NCBI GenBank assembly: GCA_022010015.1
Contig: CP091735.1
Span: forward strand, 186,001 to 250,000
From: Clostridium sp.
Lineage (GTDB): Bacteria > Bacillota_I > Bacilli_A > Acholeplasmatales > Anaeroplasmataceae
Direction of reading: 5' to 3'
Length of the DNA: 64,000 nucleotides
Shown here: positions 11,832 to 24,081 of the stretch, one piece after another
Layout of the letters: each line of letters begins with the position of its first letter
How positions within the stretch are numbered: position 1 is the first letter of the stretch
The notes under the pieces: model-generated
Databases searched by the model: none
Told to the model about the DNA's origin: nothing
The model's input: the letters and a program-made list of their open reading frames with translations, nothing else
Translations under genes and position numbers: made by a program

Positions 11832-13350
11832 TTATAAGGCTAGGGTTTCATGCTTACTAAAATCATCAACTAATATATCTCTGACATATTTAGTAGTATA
11901 CTCAATGCTAGTTCCACTTAAAAATGGTAAATCTTCCTTATCAAAAATATAATCAATTGCCGCTACTCTATATTCCTTATTATCCTCTATTAAAACATCA
12001 CCAATATACATTTTACCATTAACACTCTTATATTCACCAGAGCCAACAATATAAGGATTATTTCCTGATAAGCTTTTTAGCCAAATTTTTTTAATTAGGC
12101 TACCCTTCATAGTAACTAGCTTAATTTCATTATCAAATGGAAACATTGTAATCATATCATTATAGGTGATGCTCATACCAGACTTCCAGCCATACTTATT
12201 TCTAAAACCACCAGAATTCATAAAAGCAAAATCAACATTAAAAATACTCCTTCAAGGTTTTACACGTATAACTCATTAATCCATCAACACTATAGCTTGA
12301 TAATTTAGTAATTTTTGAACTAAGAGTACTATCTAATGATTTCTTATACTTTTTCTACAATAGAATCAACAACAGTTGATGAATTATTAATTTTCGAAAT
12401 ATAAATATATCTAGCAGACTTAACAGAAACATCACTATTTTTTTACGAGTAAGGGTTACCACACCAAGCCCTTTAGCATAACAGCCAGCTTGAATGTAAT
12501 TACTTCCAACCTCAAATTGATGAGTATGACCATTGAAAATAAAATCAATATCTAAACCACTATATAAATAATTATCGTCAGTTCCACAATGAGTTCCAAG
12601 AATAACTATATCACACTTTTTCTTCATTTCTTAACTCTTTAACATATTTTTTTCAACAATAGGTCTAGTGTTTAAAAAAAGCTATAGCCACCAAGAGATG
12701 AAGCAGAAATTGATGATTCTAATTTTTTTCACCAATAACGCCAATTAAGCCTACCTTTAAGCCATTTTTTTATTAGTTATTAAATAGGGACTCGAATTAG
12801 GAAGAGGCTTAGAATCGCTATCAACAACATTAGCTGCAAGTAGTGGGAATTTAGCCTCACCATTTTCTTCATTACCATCAAAATAGCCCAATATAGTATC
12901 AATGCCCCAATCAAATTCATGATTACCTATAACCATTGCATCGATATTCATAGCATTCATAACCTCAATCATAGCCTTCCCCTTAGTTAAATTTGAAAGA
13001 CCAGTTCCTTGAAACATATCACCAACAGATATTCTTAAAGCATTTTCATCATATGAATCCATATATGTAGCAATTTTGGAAATTGAATTTGAATCACTAG
13101 TTTCTAAATAGCCATGAGTATCATTAATTGTTAGAATATTTAATTCTGATTGAGCATTTGTTGTACTACTACCTATAGTATTTTTACTAGAACTAGGATT
13201 TATAATACTACTAGAGCTTGGTTTTCCTGAAGATTCCTTAATTGTAGATGACGCTATAGCATTACTATTTGAATTATCAATGCTAATACCACAGCCTGCA
13301 AGCAATAAAATTGCTGACAATCCTACTAAATATTTACTTATTTTTTTCAT
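11832..13350 (-). CDS. 5'-nucleotidase/2',3'-cyclic phosphodiesterase family lipoprotein, frameshifted
   Basis: Extracellular metallophosphoesterase of the UshA/YfkN type. MKKISKYLVGLSAILLLAGC is a lipoprotein signal with Cys20, followed by a Ser-rich linker to about residue 70. The metallophosphatase motifs appear in order: LTINDTHGYLE, SVGDMFQGTG, GNHEFDWG, LGTHCGTDD and NGHTHQ. The C-terminal 5'-nucleotidase domain has FAFMNSGGFRNKYGWKSG and DMITMFPFDNE, which form the substrate pocket. The ATG at 13350 follows AAGGAG, so the in-frame ATG 12 codons upstream is rejected. About 505 codons is shorter than UshA (about 550). It is last in its operon, and the terminator follows directly. Confidence 0.92.
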
Positions 13351-13388
13351 TTTTTTCTCCTTACTAGCAGCCACAATCACTGCCATCC

Positions 13389-13858
13389 CTAAGTGAATAG
13401 GGAAAAACCTATTTCATATCCTTCGTATAATCCCTTATAGCCTATAACAACATTTTTTACATTTTTATAGCCCCTAGCCATTAATAAATCATAAACAATA
13501 GTTGAAGTAACATCATTAAGATAGCCACTACTTAAAAAGTACTATTGGTGCAGCATATGAAGCCTTATTAGTTTCATTAATATGATTAATTATTTTATCA
13601 ATTGTTTCTTCGTTTTTCATAAGGAATATGATTAGACGGATAGAAATTAGAAATATAACCTCCTCGATAATCAATATCACTTCTTAAATCAATAAAATAA
13701 TAATTTTCAAATGTTACAGCTGCGGCCTTTTTTACAAGCTCGTTATAATCTAAAACATTTGTAATCTCCTCACATTTTTGCATCCTTAAACTCAATCTTC
13801 TTACAAGAAAAACAAACTCATTATTAATATAAATATAATAATTAACCTTTTTTTGCAT
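13389..13858 (-). CDS. Membrane-anchored rhodanese-like protein lacking the catalytic cysteine, frameshifted
   Basis: With run corrections it reads MQKRLIIIFILIMSLFFL, then VRRLSLR, a single membrane anchor with a positive flank, and then one rhodanese domain: NYYFIDLRSDIDYRGGYI, NHIPYEK, and late VYDLLMARGYKNVKNV. The active-site loop reads APIVLLSSGYLNDV; the Cys expected after the central strand is Ser (or Leu), so sulfurtransferase activity is doubtful. The ATG at 13858 follows GAGG inside the end of trmD. Alternatively, without run correction, the N-terminus reads MQKKVNYYIYINNEFVFL, also hydrophobic. Function unknown. Confidence 0.7.
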
Positions 13859-14570
13859 AATTCCTCGATTATCTTTTTCATCTTCCTTAGTAAGATTGTA
13901 ATCCTTCAATAAATCTGGTCTTTTTTTAAAAAAATGTTCTTTTTAAGCTTTCCTCATGACGAAATTTATTAATTTCTTTATGATTACCATTAGTTAAAAA
14001 CAAATGGCACCTCCATATTATCATAGACAAGTGGTCTTGTATATTGAGGATATTCTAGTAAGCCCTCAGAGAAGGAATCATCTAAATGGCTTTCCTTAGT
14101 AATAGCTCCATCAAGAAGCCTTATTACACTATCAGCTACACACATTGCGGGAAGCTCGCCACCTGTAAGAACAAAATCACCAATACTAATTTCCTCGTCA
14201 ACATAGCTTCTAATTCTCTCATCAAAGCCTTCATAATGTCCACAAAGTAAAATTATTTCTTCATTAGAGGCTAACTCATAAGCTTTCTTTTCTTTATATG
14301 GTACACCCTGAGGTGACATCATAATCACCTTAGAATTATCACCCTTATTAGCCTTAATAGCCTCACTTACAACATCAACCCTTAAAACCATACCAGCACC
14401 ACCACCATAAGGTGTATCATCTACATGATGATGCTTATCATTTGAATAAAGTCTAATATCAACCAGCTCAATTTCAACAATCTTATCATCAATTGCCCTT
14501 TTAATTATTGATGAATTTAAAAAGCCTGAAAACATTTCTGGAAATAATGTCAATATTTTTAAATTTTCAT
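13842..14570 (-). CDS. trmD: tRNA (guanine37-N1)-methyltransferase TrmD, frameshifted
   Basis: SPOUT-knot enzyme making m1G37, which prevents +1 frameshifts during translation. Seen: LKILTLFPEMFSGFLNSSII, VDDTPYGGGAGMVLR, ILLCGHYEGFDERIRSYVDEE and ISIGDFVLTGGELPAMCVAD (knot and SAM pocket), SHLDDSFSEGLLEYPQYTRP, then NGNHKEINKFRHEESLKRT and RPDLL at the C-terminus. The ATG at 14570 overlaps the rimM stop (TAATG). The C-terminal tail crosses A/T runs near 13845-13985 and ends EDEKIIEELCKKG. About 242 codons is normal. rplS, the usual next gene, is absent; a rhodanese-like gene follows instead. Confidence 0.95.
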
Positions 14571-15059
14571 TAGAATAAACCTTCAATTTCCTTAACAATA
14601 ATTTTTATCACTAATCTCAATAATGAATTCATCTCTAAAAAGGAATAGTCTTTCTTGTTCCATTATAAAGGCTTACAAGGACACTTCCTTGTGGTAAATC
14701 TAAAACCTCAACGATTTCACCACGCTCCTTCATATCTTGGTTATACACCTTTAAGCCAATCAAATCAGAAACATAAAATTCATCTTCTAGCTTTTCTCTA
14801 TCATCCTCAGCTATAAATAGTTCATCACTATGATACTTTAAAACCAAATTAATATCATCTAGGCCTTTAAATGTCACATACATTCCCTTTGGATATTCAC
14901 GTGAGCATAAAACCTCAAGCTTTTTCATATTTACCATTATGCAATACATATAAAATTTGTCCCTTTTTATAACGATCAAAGTCTGAATAATTTTTGAACC
15001 TTTACCTCACCCTTTATTCCGTGAGTTGTCATTATTTTACCAACTAAATAATACTTCAT
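14570..15059 (-). CDS. rimM: Ribosome maturation factor RimM, frameshifted
   Basis: Assembly factor for the 30S head that binds ribosomal protein S19. N-terminus MKYYLVGKIMTTHGIKGEVK is the family start; GMYVTFKGLDDINLVLKYHS lies in the N-terminal barrel. The PRC-barrel half has FYVSDLIGLKVYNQDMKERG, then VLDLPQGSVLVSLYNG and IPFRDEFIIEIS, the IPF/V motif normal for RimM. The ATG at 15059 has AAAGGAG. The stop shares bases with the trmD start, so the two are translationally coupled. Breaks fall at A/T runs near 14640 and 14965. Confidence 0.93.
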
Positions 15060-15063
15060 AAAT

Positions 15064-18000
15064 TTAGCTCCTTTTTGTGTTTGATTCAACAAGGAAACTA
15101 AATATACTCTTACTGGTAGATTAAATTTACTTGTTAAAAAAATCCTTATATATTTTTAATTGCTTCTCATATTCACGCTTATTAGTATTACTAAAGCTTA
15201 TAATCAATCAAATATATTTCATCCTTAAAAAAACAAGAAATAAGTCAATTATACCATGAATATATTCATGCTCCTGCTGATAATAAAATTCATATTCTTG
15301 ATATACATTCGCTTCATTTATTTTTAGCAAATAAAGGCATTTTTAAACAAGGAAATTAGTTTATTTTTTTATAAATTCATCCAAAATATTAGAAAAAAAT
15401 CTAAATTATGAAAATCTAAGCACTCTAAATATTCATGCATCTTTAATCCTAAATTAATATTCCTTCTGGTATTATTATCAATAATATCCGAAACCTTCAT
15501 TGAAGCATGGGATAGTTTTAATCTCTCACCCTTAAATGAATATTTATTGTCTATAAAGGTTATTGTGCCATTTGTTTTAGAATTATTCTTCTTTGTATTT
15601 TCAATATTAATATATTCTCTAGGATCAACATCAAAGGTAAAGCTTGAAGCATTTGTCATTCCTAAAATATCCTTAAAAGAACTAATTTGCTTATTATCAT
15701 CCTTTTGATAATAGGTTAAAATCATTTTTTCACGAGCTCTTGTTAGGGCAACATAGAAAAGTCTAACCTTCTCAGAAATATTAAGCATCCTTATATTATC
15801 AACTATAACCTTTTTTTAATAAATGATTTTTTTAGTAACAAAAATCATTACCACTATTTAGACTAAATCCATATGAAACATCAAAAAGTAAGCCATCCGT
15901 TTGACCTTCAACTCTAAAATGCTTATCTAAAAATGGAAAATAACAAAGCGGAAATTCTAATCCCTTGGATTTATGAATGGTCATAATTTTTTTACCATAT
16001 TAGCCTTAGGATCAATAAAATTATCAAATTCATTCTTTTTCATTTGCATTATTAAGGGTTTCAATAGCTTTAACTACAGCATCAAATTCACTATTTCCTA
16101 GCATTACATAATCATTTATAATATCCTTAATCTTATTTATCTCAACATTAGCCTCTAAAATATTTCCAACTTTTTAATATTTTTTTCATAAATACCAAAA
16201 AGAATTTAACATATAATCAAAGGTATCATTTATAGAATAATTCTTATATTCCTTCAAGAAGCTATAAACATCATCAATTAGGTTATTATGCTTTTTTTAT
16301 TATTAATAATATCAAAAAAATTACATCATCACTATAATTATAAATAAAAGCTTCTTAAAACTGATACAACCGTATGATTATAATTTTTCATCATATTTAT
16401 CATATTTTTTTATATAAAAATCAATTTATATAAATTTACTAAAGGTTTTTGCAATCAAGGAATTTTTTTAAATCCTTATTGCAGTTAATACAAGCTGGTA
16501 TGCCATATCTATCTAATAAATGAAGGAAATCAACAAATTTTTGTTGAATCAGAAATCAAAAATACAAATATCGCTATATCTAATAGATCTAAAGCCCTCT
16601 TCCTTATCCAAAACCTTGTAATATTTCATTCTTTTTGAATATCAAGGGCAATATAATTCATTTGCGCCTCATAAGTATCATATTCCTTTTTTTTGCTCTT
16701 TTTAATTATTTGGCCATCAGAGTCAAATTCTTCTGGTTCAATAAAGCGTTTAATTTCCATATGAGAATCATAATCAACAACGCCAAGCTCGTCATAAGCC
16801 TTTAAACCAAAGCTCATTTGATGGCTCTCTGCATATGAAGCATCTCCCATATCATCCGTCATAGCTAAATTAAATATTAAATTAAAAATCCTCAATTGTT
16901 TCCTTACGTGATCTAAAATTCTTATTTAAATCAATTTTCATTCCATTAATCGATTGACTATAGTCATTATATTTCTTTTTAAAAATATAAGGATTGGCAT
17001 TACGAAAACGATAAATTGATTGCTTAATATCGCCAACCATATAAACATTGTTTTTGGCAATATAAGAAATAAAAAGCCTCCTGAAGATCAGATGTATCCT
17101 GATATTCATCTATTAATATTTCATGATATTTATTCTTAATTTCTTCTCTAACATCAGGAAATTTTTTTACAATATCAATAGCCATTATGGCAATATCAGC
17201 AAATGTAAAATAAGAATGCTCAATTTTAAAGGCCTTTAATCTTCTCATTACCGTATGACAAATATCTAAAATAAACAAGCCATCATCCTTAGTCATATTA
17301 TATTCTTTAATAGGCTCATCAACAGCTTCAAAACCGAAATAAACTGTAAATTCTTTTAGCTTATTAGTCAATTCTTGTTTTGTATTCGATATTAATTTTT
17401 CAGAATTTCTAGCACAGTTTGGAAATTCTATAGAGCTAATTATTTTTTTCTATATTCCTCATAATTATTAGCTTCAATAAGCTCTTCTAATAGCTTATTT
17501 GCTGCCTCAGCAATTTTTCTTATTAGGCAAATCAACAACATCAAGTAGCTTCTTGATTTGTTTTTTTATCTCTATAACCTTTCTTTTGCTTAATTCTTCA
17601 ATCTCTTTTTCTTAAAAAAATTCATCATGCTCAGTAGAATAATATTTGCTTTCAGCCTTAGCAAAAAAGGCTTCACTATCAGGCATTAATTCAACAGCAT
17701 CAATAACATTTTTTATTAGTGTTCTTATATTCAAATCATTTTTTACCGTATATTTTCTTATAAGGCTATAAAATTTTTTTCATCATTCGAATCATAATAT
17801 TCAGTGAAAATTTCTTCAATAATATCATCGTTAATTTTGTTGATTACATTATCACTAGCATTTTTTTATGTTTTTTTATCTAAATTAAGCTTGTAGCCGT
17901 ATTTTTTTAACGATAGATAAAAGCAAAGGAATCAAAGGTTGTAATATAAGCCTCATCAATTTTACTAATTGCATCATCTAAATGTTCTTTCTTTAAAAGA

Positions 18001-18204
18001 CCTAAAACACGATCCTTCATCTCTCTTGCCGCATCCTTGGTGAATGTTAATATTAATAAATCTCTAATATCAACACCATCCTTAATATGACGCAATATTC
18101 TTTGAGTTAAAAACCTGAGTCTTACCAGAACCGGCTCCAGCCGAAACAATTATATTCTTTCCATCCTCATTTATAGCCTGTTGTTGTTCTTTTGTAAATG
18201 CCAT
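15064..18204 (-). CDS. addA: AddA/RexA helicase-nuclease subunit A, frameshifted
   Basis: UvrD-like helicase fused to a RecB-family nuclease, for double-strand-break end resection with AddB. Motifs in order: [14 protein letters not shown] (Walker A), [30 protein letters not shown] (Walker B), [49 protein letters not shown] (motif VI). The C-terminus has MHEYLECLD, then GIIDLF and IYLIDYKL, the GxxD and DxK residues of a PD-(D/E)XK nuclease. The ATG at 18204 follows AAAGGTGAG and lies 7 bases after addB. About 1,045 codons is short for the family. Long middle stretches (16.0-16.6 and 17.4-17.9 kb) are heavily broken. Confidence 0.9.
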
Positions 18205-18210
18205 AATTAC

Positions 18211-20544
18211 TCACCTTTGTATCCCTTTTCACTTATTTTTCGATAATCATCCTCTTGAACAAAGCAAATATCACTAAATTTACAATATTTGCAAGCATCA
18301 ACCTTATCACTAGGCATTTTTTTATTGGCGCTATCTTAAAATTACAAGCATAAATATTAGAAACGACATCTTTAATCCTGTCTGCAACAATATTCTTTAA
18401 TTTTTTTGAAATCATCACTGGTTAATACTTTACTATTTTTTTATTAATTGAACCATCGTTATTAGTTTTAAGACCATAAATATATTTTTGAATTATTAAA
18501 TGTCGGATCAAGAATGCTAATAAGATCCTTATCATTAATTGTATAGCCCTCTGGCTTAAAGGTATCTTTAATATCCTTATCAGTATTGGTCATATTAATT
18601 TTTTTGTAAATAAATGCCAATGATAGTTATTTTTTTATCCTTAAATTCATCCATATTTGAAGCTAAATAAATATAGCTTGGAAGCTGTAAATTTAAGCCA
18701 TCCTCTAAATTATTAAGGCTTGGCTTATCTCCACCAGTTTTATAATCAATGATGGCAATATAAGCATTATCACCATCAAGTTTGTAAAGCATCTTATCAA
18801 TTCTGCCATTAAAGGTAAATAATTCATCAACTTTCACCTCAATATTTCCTTCTAGCATTTTTTTGATCTAGAGCGCTTCTTTCTTCTGATTCCTTATTAA
18901 ATTCCATAACCTTTTTTTACAAGACTAAACATTATTTCTCCAAAGAATTTTTTTCTTTACTAGTCTTAAATACTTCAAAAATACTTATCCTTATTTACCT
19001 CTAAATTAAAAATCATCATTATAGCTATCCTCTAATATTTTTATGAGCAAATTGACCAAGAGTAGCTCCTAATGTGCCCTCATATTCACTAAGCCTTAAA
19101 AAAATTTATTCAAATAATAAGCAAATGAACATTTAAAAAAATTACTCATTGAGGTATATGACAAGGTTAGCTTATCTAGTTTACTTAAATATTCATTAAA
19201 AAAATGGCCTTATTATTAAATTTGAAGCTATGATTATAAGTATCACGTAAAAAGCTAGTATCATAGATATCTAATACGTCATTATAAACACCATATCTAT
19301 TATAGTTTTTCATTTATTGCGGCCAAATTAATTTTTATCTGCTACAATTGACTTACCATATTCATATTTAATATCAACAACCTTTAAGTTTAAATTAGAA
19401 ACAAGCTTTGAAGGATTAACTATCTTTCCATCCTTTGTATGATGATAGGTTAATACCAATCCTTCTTTAGTAGTTATTGTATTTTCTAAAGCATGCAAAT
19501 TGATTTTATTCATTTCATCAACACTATCAAGACCTAATAGTTTTAAATCATTTGAGCTTAAATAGCCCTCATCCTTAATAGTTGTTGGCGCAATTCCTTC
19601 GTTAAAATTAATAAAAAAATTGGTATCGTGCATTACAATCATTAATCTTTATTGCTTTATCATAAATAATAGGCTCATATTTTTTTAATTTTCTAAAATA
19701 TGCTTAAAAAAATCAACTGTGGTTTCTAATACTATAATTAGTTAAATTATATTGATTAATTATATCAATGATTAGACCAAAAAAATATAAGAATCATCAT
19801 TAGAATTAAGTTTTTTTGGACTGCTTCTATTAGATTATTATAATTTGTTAGATTGACAAATAAATCATTAACCATTTTAGCATTCAAAACATTACCAGAT
19901 GCTGGAACATTGAAACTAACATTGTAAATATTTTTGATATTTATTAAGAATTGAATAATCATCCTTACCCACATTGCAGATAGCAATATCCTCTATGGCT
20001 ACACCATTAATAAGTAAATCAATAATTCTTTGAAAAAAACAAATTGAATCTCATAATCATTATTTAAAAGCTTTATATACTAATGGTAAAAGCTTAGATT
20101 CTTCGTCATAATACGAAACATTATTATTAACTTTCAATAAATCAAATAAATACTTAATCTTCTTACTTTTTCTTAGCATTATAAAAAAACAATATTTTTT
20201 TATTTTTTTAAATGTTTCTTGCCTTGATTTCATCAAAGCTTATTAATTGATTTAAAAATCAAATCATTTTTTTGATATCTTCAATAAGCTTAATTTTTCT
20301 CATTTTCATTATTACTATTAACATAATACATATAAGAGAATATTTCCTTTATCAAATAAAATGGTAGTTTGTATTTTTTTCATATACATATAATAATGCT
20401 TCATCTTCTATCTTAAAAATTAGAATATCCCTTAATTCTTCAAATGTTAAAAAAATTTACATTTGCTTATCCCATTCTCACTAACTAAAAAGACTTTTTT
20501 TAGTATCATTATCCGTTATTATATAGTCACATAAAAAGCTTCAT
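18211..20544 (-). CDS. addB: AddB/RexB nuclease subunit, frameshifted
   Basis: Partner of AddA. The C-terminal half carries a PD-(D/E)XK nuclease: FTFNGRIDKML (GxxD), then AIIDYKTGGDKPSL (DYK) and LQLPSYIYLA (the QLxxY motif). Close to the end come CNFKIAPI and DACKYCKFSDICFVQE, cysteines fitting the Fe-S cluster of AddB. The N-terminal helicase-like part is poorly conserved and badly broken. The ATG at 20544 follows GGATGGTG and is the likely operon start. About 778 codons is well short of the roughly 1,100 usual for AddB/RexB; loss of sequence cannot be told from rapid divergence. Gene order addB-addA matches other Bacillota. Confidence 0.82.
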
Positions 20545-20623
20545 AATTACACCATCCTATTTAATTAAATTATATATCATCTCACCTATTTTTCCAAGTG
20601 AAAATATTATAGAAGTATATTAG

Positions 20624-20652
20624 TTGACATTGTTTTTAGATTTGATTATAAT
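20624..20652 (+). promoter_or_regulatory. Consensus promoter of the M18 aminopeptidase
   Basis: TTGACA (20624-20629), a 17-base spacer and TATAAT (20647-20652): a perfect match to the vegetative sigma consensus. AGGAGG follows at 20667-20672, nine bases before the ATG at 20681. Confidence 0.93.
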
Positions 20653-20680
20653 TAATGGTATCTATAGGAGGTTTTTAGAT

Positions 20681-22067
20681 ATGTATTCAAAAAAAGTTTA
20701 TGGGAAAAAAATATACTGATGAAGATATTAAAAAAATGATGGAATTCGCTGAAGGCTATAAGCATTTCATTTCTGTTGGCAAAACAGAGCGTGCTTGCGT
20801 AGCTCAAGGAGTTAAAATTGCTAAGGAGCATGGATTTAAGGACTTGTGGGAGGTAATTAAATCTGGCGATAAGCTTAAAAAAGGCGATAAGGTTTATGCA
20901 ACAAACAAGCATAAAAATTTAGCATTATTCGTAATCGGTGATGAGCCTGTTGAAAATGGTGTTCATATTTTAGGAGCTCATATCGACTCACCAAGAATGG
21001 ATTTAAAGCAAAACCCTTTATATGAAAAGGAAGGCTTTGCACTTCTTGATACTCACTATTATGGTGGAATCAAAAAATATCAATGGGTTACAATTCCTCT
21101 TGCCCTACATGGTGTTGTTTGTAAAAAAGATGGAACAAGCGTTGATGTTGTAATTGGTGAAGATCCAGCTGATCCCGTTCTTGGAATTAGTGATTTATTG
21201 ATTCACCTATCAGCAGATCAAATGCAAAAAACTGCAGCTAAGGCAATTGAGGGTGAGGATTTAGATTTAACAGTAGGTACAATGCCACTTAAGGGTGACG
21301 AGAAAAATGCTGTTAAAGCTAATGTCTTAAGATTATTAAAAGAAAAATATGGTATCGAGGAGGAAGACTTCCTTTCAGCTGAAATCGAGGTTGTTCCTGC
21401 TGGTGTAGCAAGAGATTATGGTCTTGATCGTTCAATGATTGCAGGCTATGGTCACGATGATAGAGTATGTGCCTATACTTCATTAAAAGCTATTTTAGAT
21501 ATTAAAAATCCAAAATATACAGCTTGTACAATTTTAGTTGATAAAGAGGAAATTGGTTCTGTTGGTGCAACAGGTGCTGATTCTAAATTTTTTGAAAACA
21601 CAATTGCTGAATTAATTAATGCTACTTCTTCAAGCTATAGTGATTTAGCATTACGTCACGCTTTAACAAATTCAAAGATGCTATCAAGCGATGTTTCAGC
21701 CGGAGTTGATCCTCTATATATGGGTGTAAACGATCCAAAGAATGCAGCTTATTTAGGAAAAGGAATCGTATTTAACAAATATACAGGTTCACGTGGTAAG
21801 AGTGGCTGCAATGATGCAATGCCTGAATATATTGCAAAGTTAAGAAAGGTAATGGATGATAATAATATTTATTATCAAACTGCTGAGCTTGGCCGTGTAG
21901 ATCAAGGCGGTGGCGGTACTATCGCTTATATTCTTGGTAATTACAATATGAATGTAATTGATGCTGGTATTGCTGTATTAAATATGCATGCCCCAATGGA
22001 AATTGTTTCAAAGGCTGATGTTTATGAAACATATGAAGCCTATAAATGCTTCTTATTACACATTTAA
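20681..22067 (+). CDS. M18-family aminopeptidase
   Basis: Cytosolic zinc aminopeptidase (aspartyl aminopeptidase/aminopeptidase I family). Metal and catalytic motifs are visible: GAHIDSPRMDL (His and Asp), YGHDDRVCAYTSL (bridging Asp), VDKEEIGSVGATG (Glu pair) and NMHAPMEIVSKADVYE (C-terminal His). The natural start is the ATG at 20681, nine bases after AGGAGG, giving MYSKKFMGKKYTDED; the A7 run at 20689-20695 must be six for this. The next ATG at 20700 has no ribosome site. The rest, 455 codons, is uninterrupted and is one of the longest intact frames in the window. It is monocistronic, with its own promoter and terminator. Confidence 0.95.
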
Positions 22068-22076
22068 AAAAAGTTA

Positions 22077-22106
22077 GAACTAGCAAAAAAACTAGTTCCT
22101 TTTTTT
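22077..22106 (+). terminator. Terminator between the aminopeptidase and amidase genes
   Basis: GAACTAG, an A-rich loop and CTAGTTC followed by seven T's at 22100-22106. The flanking A-run makes it usable on the minus strand as well, where the amidase gene ends. Confidence 0.85.
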
Positions 22107-22116
22107 AGTTTTTAAT

Positions 22117-22765
22117 TCATATTGAATATTTATCAGATAGATATTTAATTGAACCATTTACAATTATTCTTGCAAGGCTAAGCTGATAATCATCAGATAT
22201 CAACAACTTTCTTTCATCATTATTTGATAAAAAAATCCACATTCAATCAAACACCCCGGAATATTAGTATTGGCTAATAAATATAAGTCTTTGTTTTTTT
22301 ACAATTCCTCTTCCATATTTAAATTGCTTTAAATAGCTATTATAAATATCAGAAGCTAAGGTAAATGAACTCTCATTTTTTTATCATTATATAATATTTC
22401 TAATCCTCTAACATTTGTTTGCTTAAAAATATTTAAATGAATTGATAAATAAAAGCATGCATTTGTTTTATTGATTATATTTACTCTACCAATTAAATCA
22501 TCCTTTTTATGATACCTCTCCTCACATAAGGATATATCACTTTCTCTAGTCATTAATGTACTTATACCCATTTCTTTAAATACATCTCTAATTTTTTTAG
22601 ACCAATATTAAGATTGATATCTGATTCCTTTATTCCTTCACAAAAAGCACCACCATCAATTCCTCCATGACCAGGATCAATTATTACGGTATAGGAATTT
22701 TTTTAGCATTAATTCTTAAAAAGTTAAAACAAAGCAACATAAAAAAATATTAATAATTTCTTCAT
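22117..22765 (-). CDS. N-acetylmuramoyl-L-alanine amidase (Amidase_3, CwlD-like), frameshifted
   Basis: Zinc amidase cleaving the MurNAc-L-Ala bond. After a hydrophobic N-terminus (MKKLLIFFYVALF), TVIIDPGHGGIDGGA provides the first zinc His, ESDINLNIGLKI the Glu region, TLMTRESD is typical, YLSIHLNIF gives the second His, and IPGCLIECGFLSN carries the catalytic Glu. About 216 codons with no added wall-binding domain resembles CwlD. The ATG overlaps the stop of the upstream deacetylase (TAATG), so the two wall enzymes are coupled. Several A/T-run breaks are present. Confidence 0.88.
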
Positions 22766-23447
22766 TATACTAAATCACCCAATGAAGAAAAAATATATCC
22801 CTGCTCTTTCAAATGTCTAATTATATCCCTTAAGGCTTTAGCATTTGAATCCGTAAGAGTATGCATCAAAATAATACTACCGTTTTTTTGTTTGTTTATA
22901 AATTTCTCTTTTAACATACTCTACACCTCTATCCTTCTTTCGATCATAATCATAGCAGCAAACATTCCACATAAAGGTCTTATACCCATTTTTCTTCTAA
23001 TATTTTAAGCTTAGTATCATTGATAAAGCCCATTGGTGGTCTGAAATATTTTTGTATTTTTACCAAGCTTATTTATGCAAAGAGCTTCAAACTTCTTAAT
23101 TTCTTTTTCTAAATTCATTATCACTCATTTTAGTTATATCCTTATGAGAATATGTATGATTTGCAAGTGTTTGCTCATTTTGAATTCTTTTTAGCAAGTT
23201 CAACATTATATTTTTATAAAATCGCCTTCCAAAAAAAGAATGTAGCACAGACGTCTTCTTCCTTTAACACATCCAAAATTTTTTTGATGTGTTTTTTTAC
23301 TGTATATCCATCATCAAAGGTTAAATAGATATTTTTTTATTGTTAGGATTACCCGTATATATAATAGAATTTTTTTAGCTATTATTTGCATTGAAAAAAA
23401 GCATATTAAAAAAAGACTAAAAAAACATTAGAATAATTTTTCTTCAT
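22765..23447 (-). CDS. Polysaccharide deacetylase (NodB domain), frameshifted
   Basis: CE4 deacetylase anchored or secreted through an N-terminal hydrophobic segment. Visible: TFDDGYTVKKHI (motif 1, catalytic Asp pair), CATFFLEGDFI, LANHTYSHKDITKMS (motif 2, two metal His), FRPPMGFINDTKLKIL (motif 3), and GSIILMHTLTDSNAKAL (motif 5 His). It resembles the peptidoglycan or chitin-oligosaccharide deacetylases next to cell-wall amidases in Bacillota. Start ATG at 23447; the stop overlaps the amidase start. About 227 codons. The substrate is inferred. Confidence 0.88.
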
Positions 23448-23514
23448 AAAATCATCACCACTAATATTATTAGTCTTTAAATTTATACTAATATTGAAAT
23501 ATTTACCATTACAA

Positions 23515-24070
23515 TTAGTCCTTTAATGCTGTTATTGAAAAAAATATCATCTTTATTTTTGATAGATCATATTTCCAAAGCCATAAATCACACATTTAAA
23601 TAAAGGTGCTTTTTCCTCCATTATTGACAATGTCTTCACATACCTTGACCAAGTTATTTGCACCTTCTATTGCTTTATTTAATCTAAGCTTTATTTCAAT
23701 TGCACACCAATTACCATCCTCAAACTCAATAACAGCGTCAATCTCATTTCCTTTATAATCTTGATAATGATAAAGCTTACCATTATTTGCTTGAGCGTAA
23801 ATTAATAGATTCCTTCAAACATAAATCCCATTGTGTTTAAATTATTTAGTAGCTTTTTAGGTGTAAGCTTTAACAAAGCACACGCCATAGCTAGGTGCCT
23901 CTTCCCCATTTGCTTAGCTCTTAATGAAGATCTAATAGTTGGTGAAAATGGTTCCTGATTATTAAATAAAAAAACAATCTATTTAAGGCATTCAAATATT
24001 TAACCAATGTATTTTTTTACTTATAGAATCTTTATCATTTTTCAATAATTTCAACCGATATTTTTTTATA
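23515..24070 (-). pseudogene. Remnant of an AAA (DUF4143) ATP-binding protein, C-terminal part only
   Basis: The pieces KTLVKYLNALNRLFFLFNNQ, EPFSPTIRSSLRAKQMGKRH, LKLTPKKLLNNLNTMGFMFE, NGKLYHYQDYKGNEIDAVIE and NWCAIEIKLRLNKAIEGANN match, in order, the DUF4143 C-terminal half of bacterial AAA_14 ATPases. The Walker-bearing N-terminal half is missing: upstream lies a long hairpin and then another gene. So beyond the usual run errors this is a real truncation. A full-length relative of the same superfamily lies at 37.6-38.9 kb, but its sequence differs and it is not an obvious recent parent. Confidence 0.75.
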
Positions 24071-24081
24071 TTTTAATAAAA

